Below are positions 45,496-55,019 of a stretch of DNA of 64,000 bases, piece after piece (the first letter of the stretch is position 1; each line of letters begins with the position of its first letter). A program made the translations under genes and the position numbers. Under the pieces are notes generated by a model. The model was given only the letters and a program-made list of their open reading frames with translations. It was not told where the DNA came from and ran no database searches. The stretch comes from Zea mays (lineage: Eukaryota > Streptophyta > Magnoliopsida > Poales > Poaceae), in assembly GCF_902167145.1 (NCBI RefSeq), contig NC_050102.1, forward strand, positions 4,588,850-4,652,849. The letters run 5' to 3'.

Positions 45496-47124
45496 TTACC
45501 ACAGCCAGCCATGAATGTCCGCGTCCTGCTGCAGGTTGGGCTGCCGCGGCTGGAGCCTGTACCCGTGCATCTGCGGCGACAGCCCCAGCGCCGTCATCGA
45601 CGACTCCGTGGCGTCCCGGTCGTGCAGCAGCAGCTGCTGGCTCTGGCTGCCACTGCCACTGGCTCCCACGTCCCACCACGGGAACGGCCTCGGGTTAATT
45701 CCCACCATCTCGCCAGCCTGCTGGTGCTGCCCGCTAGCAATAGCCGCAGCCGGGTTCTGTGTTTTTTCAAAGGCCACAGCCGTGGTTCAGTCAAAGAAAA
45801 GTTTTGGAACAAACAGACATGGGATCACTTGAGGTTAAGGGCTATGAAAACGGGCCAAGCGCCTTACCATGAGGCACAGGTAGCCGCTCTGCTCTGCTGG
45901 CATGTGCATCTCCTGCGGAAGTTCAGGACGAAACAGAACTCTTGTGTGTCACAACAACTCGGGCCTTTTAAAAGAGAGATGTGTACAGGCTACCAAGCGA
46001 CGGATCGGAGGTTGGAATGCTGCGTACCCTTTGGCGGATCTCGAGCAGCTGCTGATCGAGTAGCTCTTGCTGCCAGAAACAAAACAAGTGTGCGCTCAGC
46101 GTTAGCACTGAGGGATCTCCCAAGACTGTTTTTTTCGTCTTCTTTTTAGGATAAAGATCTACAAGAATCTACAAGGCTACTCCATCAATCAATATGTCGG
46201 CGTGCTAGTTATAGTCAGTGCATAGTTACCTTCCTGAGGCGAACTTTGTACAGCGAGAACTCGATCTGCTGCTCAAGGTTGCTCAGATCCTGCGCGGAGA
46301 ACGAGGCCAGGTCCTCCGCCATGTACTGCGCCATGATCATCCTCAGCCTGTTCCTCTCATCTTTCATCCTAGTCATCTCTTGGACGATTTTCTTCATGGG
46401 AAAGGAGGGCGCGAATATTAGGTTATACATCAGCGGAAAACGGAGATTGTAACATCTTGGTCCAAGAGAATAAGCCGCACCTGCTGGATGTCCATCTCCT
46501 CGAAACGGGTGCTAGGGGCTTTCAGGTACCTGTCAAAGACGCTTGCTATTCTGCAACCAGAAGCAGCAGTGATATATAGCACGGCATAAAAACGTCGTAA
46601 AACCCCTGATGGGTGCTCAGTCATAAATAATCACTATTGAAACTATTAAACTCTGGCAACATGAATATATGATACCCGTCTTATACCACACACCTAATCA
46701 CCATCTCTTCCTTTTTTTACTGAAGGCTTCAAACTGTATATGGTAAGCTAAAAGGTTCTATGATGCACGCCAAGCTATAAGATTGTAGTTGGCAGGAATA
46801 ATTGCAAATCAGTTCTGAAGCTCTCATGAATTTTTTGAACTCATTACTAAAGTCTAAAACCTTATAGCAGAATAAAGCTGAACCTTATATGTTACTGTAC
46901 TAAACAAGCTTCAGAAATAAAAAATGCTTCACGCACCTCCATGGAGGGCTGGAGTACTCGTACATCCTGCCACTGCCAGAGAATATGATGACTCCGATTT
47001 GCGCATCACAAAGAATGGCTAGCTCGTTTGCCTTCTTGAACAACCCCATCCGCCTCTTGGAGAAGGTAACTTGGCGGTTTGTTGGATTCTCAATCTTCTT
47101 CAGCTCTACTTTTCCACGCCCCAT
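45496..47124 (-). CDS. Bsister-type MIKC MADS-box transcription factor (OsMADS31-like), six exons
   Basis: Exons on the minus strand: 47124-46937, 46550-46481, 46391-46230, 46069-46028, 45912-45868 and 45756-45496. Together they give 768 nt, 255 residues and stop TAA. All introns are GT-AG with phases that join cleanly. Residues 1-60 are the MADS DNA-binding and dimerisation domain ([32 protein letters not shown]). The I and K regions follow ([22 protein letters not shown]), and the C-terminus ends with the PI-derived motif [12 protein letters not shown] and HGWLW. Bsister proteins are nuclear regulators of ovule and seed-coat development. The 162-nt third exon equals the usual separate exons of 62 and 100 nt, indicating a lost intron. 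I see no lesion. It lies inside the Helitron, so it may be a captured copy; whether it is expressed is unknown. Confidence 0.85.
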
Positions 47125-48062
47125 TGGTACAGCTTGGTGCTTCTACTCTTCTATTCAACCTACAAGAACATATGCTGCGACTGCGAACATTGGCAGTCAT
47201 CATTCAGGACACCAAAGCACAACCATGATAAGAAACAAACAAATAGTTCATATGCGTGAGAGGAGGTAGAAGCAAATGACTTCGAATTACCAAGGCCATG
47301 AAATAAAAATAACAGACAGTTTCAGTCTTTCAGTTTCATGAAGATCAAATGAATTTAAGAGCTCGAGAAGATGAAAAGATTTGAAAAGCATGAGAAGATG
47401 AAAGGATTTCATATGTATGACCAAGAGATGACAGCAAATGGCTTCAAGAATACAATAGAAAGTTATCTATACAGGAACAAATGCTAGTAGAACTGTGCAG
47501 TTCTTATATTTCAGAAAAATCAAACTTTTATGAAGATCAAATGAATTAAAGCATGAGCAGGTATATACAATCAAACAAACAACATAGAGGGAGTTTGTTA
47601 GGATATGGAGTTTGTTTCTGTCAGGGACTATATAAGTCCTATCTCTGTAACCATGATGGTTAGCGAGCAATTAATCTAAAGAAGAGATTATTTCCTTTCC
47701 TCTCGTTCCCAACCGTGCGACAGCACGGCATCCTCTCGCCCCCGTTCTTCCAGCCTGCGCTCTACCACCCGCCACTCATACAACCTAAGGAGTAGAGATC
47801 GTACCAAGTTGATATGGAAAGAGACAGTAAAAAGAGACGTAAAAGGATGTAATATACCAAAGGTTTAGCCTTGAATAGGAATACATGGAAAACAACTATT
47901 CATGATTTCACATGCCTAAAGCTTGTTTGGGACTAAAAGGCTTTATTGTTGTTGTTGTATATTCACAAAAGAAAGAAGCACAACCTTATAAAAGAAAGAA
48001 GCCTTTCAGTAGTGAAAAATGTAGAACACGTTTCCAGAGTAAGCTAATATAACGAGACATAC
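47125..48062 (-). other. Upstream region of the MADS-box gene inside the Helitron
   Basis: AT-rich and without a supported gene. It includes an LTR-like remnant (from about 47596: TGTTAGGATATGGAG, then GGGACTATATAAGTCC) and a GTTGTTGTTGTA tail near 47946-47960 that resembles a plant SINE 3' end. Any promoter captured with the MADS gene would lie here. Confidence 0.4.
47596..47800 (+). repeat. Possible copia LTR remnant
   Basis: It starts TGTTAGGATATGG and contains a TATATAAG-type box followed by CTCTGTAACC, a layout seen in some plant copia LTRs. No end, partner LTR or target duplication could be defined. Confidence 0.25.
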
Positions 48063-49172
48063 CTTGTTGTGAGCAGCAGAGCCACCATACTGAATAGCTA
48101 ATGTATCACCCATCCGTTCATAGAAATCCATCAGATAATCAACCAGAGGATCATGCAATTCAATTTTATGTGCTTCAGCAAGTCCCAGTGCATGAAGTTG
48201 ACGCCCTAAAGCAGCTAAACCATATGAAAATTGTGCAACATTTGTGCGATCCAAGCAGTCTATACAATTTGTCCTGAGGACACCCTTCTGTAATAAAAGA
48301 GGTACCAACTTAGCTGCACATTCAGTTTGATCTCTGCTACTTCTGTCATCACGTGATTTGGCAACAGTTTTTTCTTCACTGCAATGAAAGGATAAAGGGT
48401 ATTAGAACTGAAAAACAAGCACTTACAAATGTACAAAAAATAATTGTGATCTCTAACATATGAATTTGGCATAAATATTTAGAGAAAGTACGTCATAAAA
48501 TAAATTCCAGTGGAGGTTCTTCTTTAAGGAAATTGACGAACTTAGATTCACTATTACTTTCCTATCACTTGGCAACTTGAACTTGTGCATTATTAAGGAA
48601 AAAATATCACTACCTTGAGATGTCATCAAATTTTGTTGATGTACTTATTTCACAGTGGAGGAATTCAGTTAGATCCAACACATCTGATGCCACCTTGCTC
48701 AACAGTGCAAGCACATTGGTGCCTTTCCTGAAAGTAGCAGGTAGTAATTCACACTAAGGTACATACAAGATGATTGTCTTACACTGAAGGAGCAATTTTA
48801 CATAAGATTCGCTTGTAATACAATGCATTACCTTCGAAAAAGATTACTCAGATCCATGTGCAGAAATTTTAGACACTTGTCATCAGATAGGCTCTTGTTA
48901 ATGTAATGAATAGCCTTTGCAAATTCTGCACAGAGCAGAGATTCACGGGGCTTCTTCTCGTGGGTCTGATTGAAATATAATTAAGGGGTTCAAAATTTCA
49001 GACTTATAACAAAAAGCAGAAGACTATCAACTTGGTGATTAAACCCTCAGCTAGAAAAGTCAGTGACAATATAAGCATAAGTCAAGACATTCACATCAAA
49101 CAACAATGATGCTGCACTTGCCTTTATTAAGTTCAATATGATTATTGGATTCCCATATCTAAGTGCAAGGTT
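48063..49172 (-). pseudogene. SAC-domain phosphoinositide phosphatase gene fragment, four exons
   Basis: Exons on the minus strand: about 49172-49122, 48965-48832, 48727-48614 and 48378-48063. Their phases join into one open frame of about 204 residues. It covers NLALRYGNPIIILNLIK, THEKKPRESLL, KGTNVLALLSKVASD and the catalytic P-loop region RTNCIDCLDRTN, ending at AIQYGGSAAHNK. SAC enzymes remove phosphates from phosphoinositides on endomembranes. The N-terminal SAC motifs and everything after HNK (expected to start with a VF-type exon) are absent on both sides, so this is a captured internal piece, though without stops. The first intron begins with GC rather than GT (AAG|GCAAGT). Confidence 0.82.
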
Positions 49173-50999
49173 CTCAAGTAGGGAAAGTCCCATATCAAAC
49201 AACAATGATGCACACAAAAAAAATACATAATAAGAGCGGGTTTTTTTCTCGGACGCGCAGGAGAGCTGCACATGATTATATTAAGAAGCAAGTAGGGAAA
49301 GTCCAAAATGGACTCGGATACAAGGGAAACCTCCTAAGGAGGTCTAAAACAAAGATACAAAAAACTATAATAAGTGCAGATTCAGGACATGTCCAGATAA
49401 GAAAACGGATAGCCTCGCTATACCATACCGGCACACTAATAACAAATTAGATATGTGACGATAAGCACAAGCCACGAAAGAGGGCACAGGTAGATCTCAA
49501 ATATATGTAAAAGCAACAACCTGTCCAAGTTTGCTTGCTGGGAGGCAAGAATATGACTGTGGACATCTTCCAGTAGCCTTCTGTTTTTGTTAGTAGTCGA
49601 GTACTTACCCAACCATCCACCAAACCTATTAAAGTTTCGCTCACCCTGCCATTCTTGCATAGAAAAGGCTGATGACATTATCTAACAACAACAATGCCCA
49701 ACAAGGGACAAACAAAGGGGATAGAATATATACGAAGCAGAAATAGTCACCAAATGTAGTTGACATTATCTTAAATTAGAAATTTTAACAATTGCATCGA
49801 TAGTGCAAGAAGCACACAACAAACCAGTTTGAGAGAAAGCAAGGTTTGGTTACCTGAAGAATATAAACAACAGTAAAGGCTCTGATTTTGCTGTCTATTC
49901 TGAAAGAAGAATCATGTAACCACTGCTAGCAAACATATAGTGCCAAGGCTAAAAATAATAATGACTTTCATGCTCACTGTATCTCCACCATCCTTGTCCA
50001 TTGAAACACAATAGTCAGCAAAGGACGTGCTGCAGGATTAATCGATCAATAGCTGAGAACAATCCATCCCCGTACATTTCATGGATTAAGCTGAACCATT
50101 GTATTCTAGCCATGTTCGAAGTAATAATAATCGTAAAAGCAAAAGAAGGTGGCAGTGCCCTTTGGCCACTGGCAGTCCTTGAATCAAGTAAATAAAAGGA
50201 AAAAAAAAGAAAAAGAAAACAACAATGTCCGCAACAAATAATCGTCGAGAACTGTTAGTTAACCAATCCAAAAAAATAATCTAGTGTTTGCACGGGGAGG
50301 AAAATCCACGATTCTAAACTCTTCAGATGCCTCAAAAAATTAACGATAGCTCTGGTAAGTATGAATTCAAGTTAGAAAAATGGATAATAAAAAATAGTAG
50401 GATCGCCAGGAACAAATCGCTCACCAATGGTTTCCGCTGTGGAGGCGGGCTTGATGCTTCATCTCGCGTGTAGTCGTTGTTCTGATGCGTAGGGCGTCGC
50501 ACAAGACTCAGACAATCTGAATTAGATCCCACAAACGCAGGCGACGACGCTTGAGAGACTATTGAAGCAATATACGTAACAAAAAATTGGTGAAGGTGAA
50601 GCAGGTTCCTTACATGTTCTTCACAGGCTATAGGAAGTGTGTGCTAGGAAACTGGCTTACCTCCGTGTATCAAAACACTACTTGCCCCTTGCCTGTCAAC
50701 CTATTTTGTCTCCCGGAAAGAGGATTAGAATTTTTCTACAACAAATTGGATAAGCATAATATGCGGCCGGCAATAGAAATATGAGGGCAAAAAAGATTAA
50801 TTTCTTTCTGATGGATCTCACCGACAGAGAACACAAACAGTAAAACCACAAAGCCGAGCAAACAAAGGAGGGGGAAAGAGGTGATTAAGGAAATGGATTC
50901 TGGAGAAAACAATTCAATACATGGGCGGCGAACTGGATAAGCAGAATCTACGTCCGCTACGGAAAAATGAGACAAAAAAAGTAACGCACTGCTGAAAAC
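49173..50999. other. Helitron interior upstream of the SAC exons
   Basis: No further SAC exon is recognised. The 16-base string CAAACAACAATGATGC at 49097-49112 recurs at 49197-49212, and a widespread-looking repeat fragment (CTCGGACGCGCAGGAGAGC) lies near 49250. The rest is AT-rich and unassigned. Confidence 0.45.
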
Positions 51000-51720
51000 G
51001 AAGCCGTAGGATCACAGAGAGCGAAACGCACGGTGGAAAACGACGATTGAAGGAGATCCAAAATGGAGAAAGCTTCACGCGGGGGCGAGGGCAGGGCGTT
51101 AGCGACCCTTCCATATCGACGGAGAGCGGGGCGAGGGGCGAAGATGGCAGGGGCGGGGTAACGGCGGGAGACATGGTCGTGGCGCGGGTGGGAGCTGAGG
51201 GTTTAGGATTTTTAGGGTGCTCTCCATGGACAGCAGAGCGCATGGATGGCGCGGCCGTGCGGGTGTGCGCGGACGTGGATTGAGTCGGCAAAGCCGATCG
51301 GGAAGGCGCAGGGACTGTGGGCCTCGCGTGGATCGGGCGTGAGGGAGTGGAAGGCGCGGTCCTAGGCGGAGATTTCGGAAGGCCGACGCTCTGCTCTCCA
51401 TGGAAAGCATCGAGCCGGGATTGCGCGGTCGCGAGGAGGGAGGAGAGCCGGGGTCTGAGCGTGGGCGAGGAGAGTCGGGCGGAGGCGCAGGTGCTTGGGT
51501 CACTTGAAGCGATCGGTCGAGGACGGAGGCAGGGTCATGGTCACGGGGCGAGGGCTGCGGGCGCGGGGAGGACGCCGCCAATGTCGTTGCGGCGACGGGG
51601 GCTAGGACGGAGGCGGGGTCTGCGGGCGCGCGGAGGGGACGCGTGGGCAGGGGCAAGGCAGGCGTGCATCAGGCGGGCGGGGGCACGGTGCGTGGTGGAC
51701 GCCCTCCTTCCACCCTTAAG
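51000..51720 (-). other. GC-rich 5' region of the Helitron
   Basis: Strongly GC-rich, with long frames on both strands made of Pro/Arg/Gly. Two short related segments (TGCTCTCCATGGA at about 51221 and 51393) suggest a partial duplication. It may be a captured first exon or promoter; no protein family is recognised. Confidence 0.4.
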
Positions 51721-51732
51721 GATTAGTAGAGA
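51721..51732 (-). other. Helitron 5' terminus
   Basis: On the minus strand, TCTCTACTAATC is preceded by host A at 51733. Confidence 0.75.
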
Positions 51733-52032
51733 TTCAGTTCTGCAAGATACCTCGCGTACCTCCGTGGCTATGGCTAGATCCAATCTACAGATCGAGTGGC
51801 TTATGATCATCAGTCTCTACATATCACGATGGACGACGGTGTAGTATATGTAGATCGATGCGTTCCCTGCTTCTCGTTAACCGGCCGGACGGTAGTTTAT
51901 TAATTGATTTGTGCTGGAAAAGCACCTCCAAGAGATTTAGTATAACAAAGCCATCAAAAGCACATCATTATCGATGGCTACATGCCGACCATTAAAAAGA
52001 ATATCATTATAAGCTCAAGGTTAGCACTAGTG

Positions 52033-52033
<1 letters not shown>
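51733..52033. other. Sequence outside the Helitron 5' end
   Basis: About 300 bp of AT-rich sequence with no supported gene. Confidence 0.5.

Positions 52034-52089
<56 letters not shown>
52034..52089. repeat. TA dinucleotide microsatellite, about 27 repeats
   Basis: Uninterrupted TA run. Confidence 0.97.
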
Positions 52090-52090
<1 letters not shown>

Positions 52091-52151
52091 AAGCCCAGGG
52101 CTTCCATTAGTACCAGGAAGCCTCAGCCAGGTATAGCCACGTCCCGTACCA

Positions 52152-52850
52152 GCGTGCGTCCCATCGTGCACGGTTCTTACTCGGACAGATTTTAGCGTAA
52201 AACGTGAACCAAAACAGCGTAAATGATAACGATTTTTTGCGTAAATCGTAGATCTATTTTATAACAACAAATGGGTCCCAAAAATTACGGCGTAAAAATC
52301 GCGCGTGTTCGATCGTGCGCGGGTTCTGGCCTGGGCGGATTTTAGCGTAAAACATGAAACAAAACAGCGTAAATGAATACAAGTTTTAGCGTAAATCGTA
52401 GATCTGTTTCGAAACGGCGTATGCGGCCCGAAAATTACGGCGTAAAAATCTTGTGTGTCCCATCGTAATTGGGTTCTGACTCGGACAGATTTTAGCGTAA
52501 AACATGAACCAAAATAGCGTAAATGATTACGAATTTTAGCGTAAATCATATATCTATTTTGTAACGGCGAATGTGGCCCGAAAATTATGGCGTGAAAATC
52601 GCGTGCGTCAGATCGTGGGCGGGTTCTGGCTCGGGTGGATATTTGCGTAAAATGTGAACCAAAACAGCGGAAATGTGTACGAATTTTAGCATAAATCGTA
52701 GATCTGTTTCATAATGACGAATGGGGCCCAAAAATTACGGTGTAAAAAGCTTGCGTGTCCGATCGTGCGCAGGTTCTGGCTCGGACAGATTTTTGCGTAA
52801 AACGTAAACCAAAACAACGTAAATAAGTGTGAATTTTAGCATAAATCGTC
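52152..52850. repeat. 150-bp tandem array, about 4.7 copies
   Basis: The segment TTT(A/T)GCGTAAAA starts at 52191, 52341, 52491, 52642 and 52792, a spacing of 150 bp each time. Within the unit, GCGTAAA recurs four times with AAAATTACGGCGTAAAAA and GATCGTGCGC segments. Units differ by scattered substitutions but hardly by length. I do not recognise the repeat family. Confidence 0.93.
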
Positions 52851-53427
52851 GCGCAGACCTTTAATAGTTCTCAATGTATTAGCTAGGCAAGAGAAGCCAA
52901 ACAACATACAAATATGTATCCTAAAGTAATGAACCAAGGATCTATTATGCATCCTTTAGTCAAGGCACAACATACTGCCAACTCTAACTATAAAAGATTA
53001 ATTCACGAATTCAGATAAATTATTGAATGCAACACTTGAGGGCTACAATTACACGCCACATGTTACCTACAATAAGACAAAACTATAGGAAAAGAGAAAA
53101 AAATATATAAGTGTCGATGATCATTCAAAAGCCTCCTCGATCAGATCGACCATCTTTTCCTGCATCATTTATGTAACTACTATAAGATTTACTACACAAA
53201 TAAAAATGACGAGAAAGCATTATAGAGAGCAATAGGCAGGACCATGATATTATAAGCCAAATATGTGGTAGTGGATTTGGATAATCTAAAATCCAATTGG
53301 AGTCCACTAGTTTATTTGGATAACATAGATGATGTCTATTTGGATTTAGACAACAAAAACAAGCAAAACAATTTCTGCAATAGTTGCTCATGAGTTGAGC
53401 AATTTGTGCAAACAAATTATAATACAT

Positions 53428-53501
53428 CTTCAGCTATCGTAAGTGCAGCTACATCGTATTCATCTGGAAGCCGGAATGCAGGAAGAAAAATATACTGCAA
53501 A
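53428..53501 (-). other. Exon-like segment, unknown gene
   Basis: Minus-strand acceptor TTGTTTGCAG is followed by about 23 codons, YIFLPAFRLPDEYDVAALTI and onward, with a possible GT donor. The composition looks like conserved protein, not random translation. I could not assign a family. Confidence 0.35.
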
Positions 53502-54472
53502 CAAGCTAATCGTGTTGCAAGATAGAGCCAGTCCATTAAATCATATTACTTAGTCGAGAATATCAAGTATTATAAGTTTCTGCGTAGTATCTACAATTAA
53601 TCAAAATTACTTCTCTTTGGCATCTCTCTTGCACTAAATTATGGAGGAACAAATAGACAAGCATGAGAAGTTGTTAAGTAATTGAAGCCTGACAGAACTA
53701 AGATTTTCAGTAAAATATTCTGCTGCTACTATTCCTACACAAGAAACTAAAAAATACATAACGGAAACAGGAAATTAGGAACAATATGCAGGTGTAAACA
53801 TGGCATCACACGCAAGATATCACAAACAGATTCAGGTATTGCATACAGTCAAAAACACATGCCTTTTATTAACACAATATTCTTCCTAATTTGCCGATTT
53901 TCTCACCCAAGTCTGAAGTTGATGAATGCTATATTTTCTTTTCTTCTTTTTCTGTTATTAGTTGAAGGCGCACTTGCACAACCTTACTTGCATCACTTCA
54001 TTACATAACTCATGAGCCAGTCTGCCGGATGCCCTTTAGGACAAGTCTGTTACTCCCTGGACAAAAAAAATCAAGAATGTTGATGGTATTGAGCTGATGA
54101 TACCTGCACAAAATCCTGGTTTGGTTCCTGACATCGTTTATCCATGTATCAAAAGTATAGAAGTTGACATTAGAGCTGAGTATGTTTCACATATTTGTCT
54201 TTATCCCATCCTTTAAACTAATTTTTTAGTTTCCCTTTGTGGTATAAACTACAGATGTATATACTTGATCTGAATTTACATCTATATATAGAGACACACA
54301 CACATAGAATTTATGGTATATGTAGATGAACGTAGCAGTATAAAGATATAAATCAACAGTTCATTTTTAACACAATTACTGTCATATAATCATTACTTAC
54401 TTGGTTTGTTGTAATAGTTAAATGTGGAATTTTGATTATGAACTTATGCTAAGAAATTTCGAAACAAAAACA

Positions 54473-54646
54473 TCATACCCTAAATAGCAGGTCTAAAATT
54501 GAAGAAATAGAGGAAGTTTGGCTAGTTTTTGGCAGTGATGAAGGGGACGAAGGCAGTATATAGATTTTAGGATATTCCTTGCGCCAACCTTTCTTACTCG
54601 CCCTGTCAATTAATCTTTCTAGCCTCTGGAGTTCTTTACTGATCCA
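54473..54646 (-). other. Exon-like segment with terminal stop, unknown gene
   Basis: Minus-strand acceptor TCTCCCTTTTAG opens a 57-codon frame beginning WISKELQRLERLIDRASKKG and ending at TGA 54475-54473. An amphipathic charged helix is followed by a Ser/Pro-rich tail. It could be a 3'-terminal exon of a gene fragment; family not recognised. Confidence 0.35.
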
Positions 54647-55019
54647 CTAAAAGGGAGAAATGACCACATAGTTATAATCTCTTACAAAAAATCATTTGGT
54701 AAAATTAAAAGAGAGCAATTATACAAAACATGTCTCAGAACCAAAGTACAGATTTTAGTGCGTTAGCCAAGTCATGAGAGCTGAGATACAGATAGTGATT
54801 GTTGACTAACAAAAAAAGAAGTTTATCTCAATTCAAAATGAAAACATTTTTTTTCAGAATGTACAACATAATGTGCAGTGTTGATAGATCTTGTAACATA
54901 CGTACATGATTCACTATCTCCCTACATAAACTCCTTGCTTTCTTCTCTTCGGTGACCATCCATAGCTCACGATAGAGCAGGGTGCCATGGAAGGCTAGGC
55001 AAAGCGAGAGGGAGGCAGA

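Larger units (their letters stand above)
44293..51732 (-). mobile_element. Helitron carrying a MADS-box gene and SAC phosphatase exons
   Basis: On the minus strand the element begins TCTCTACTAATCCT (51732 downward) and ends in a hairpin region followed by CTAG (44296-44293). Both termini fit every position of the maize Helitron consensus that I remember. The flanking bases are A before the 5' end and T after the 3' end, as expected for insertion between A and T without a target duplication. It is 7440 bp and has no Rep/helicase coding sequence that I can see, so it is non-autonomous. Both captured genes run in the element's own direction, as is usual for maize gene-carrying Helitrons. The pairing of these two ends is inferred from the absence of better candidates between them. 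Confidence 0.78.
52851..55019. other. AT-rich region with two exon-like pieces
   Basis: Apart from the pieces at 53428-53501 and 54473-54646, no gene is supported. Confidence 0.45.

Noticed and set aside
47484..47504. CTAG followed by a perfect AGAACTG/CAGTTCT hairpin, resembling a Helitron 3' end
   Set aside because: The sequence does not match the maize 3' consensus and the next host base is not T.
47789..47799. Second candidate Helitron 5' end on the minus strand (TCTCTACTCC preceded by A)
   Set aside because: It fails the consensus at the ninth base (C instead of A) and lies at the edge of an LTR-like remnant. The 51732 end fits at every position.
51099..51656. 185-residue Pro-rich minus-strand frame at the Helitron 5' end
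   Set aside because: GC-rich low-complexity translation in several overlapping frames; no domain and no splice continuity to the SAC exons.
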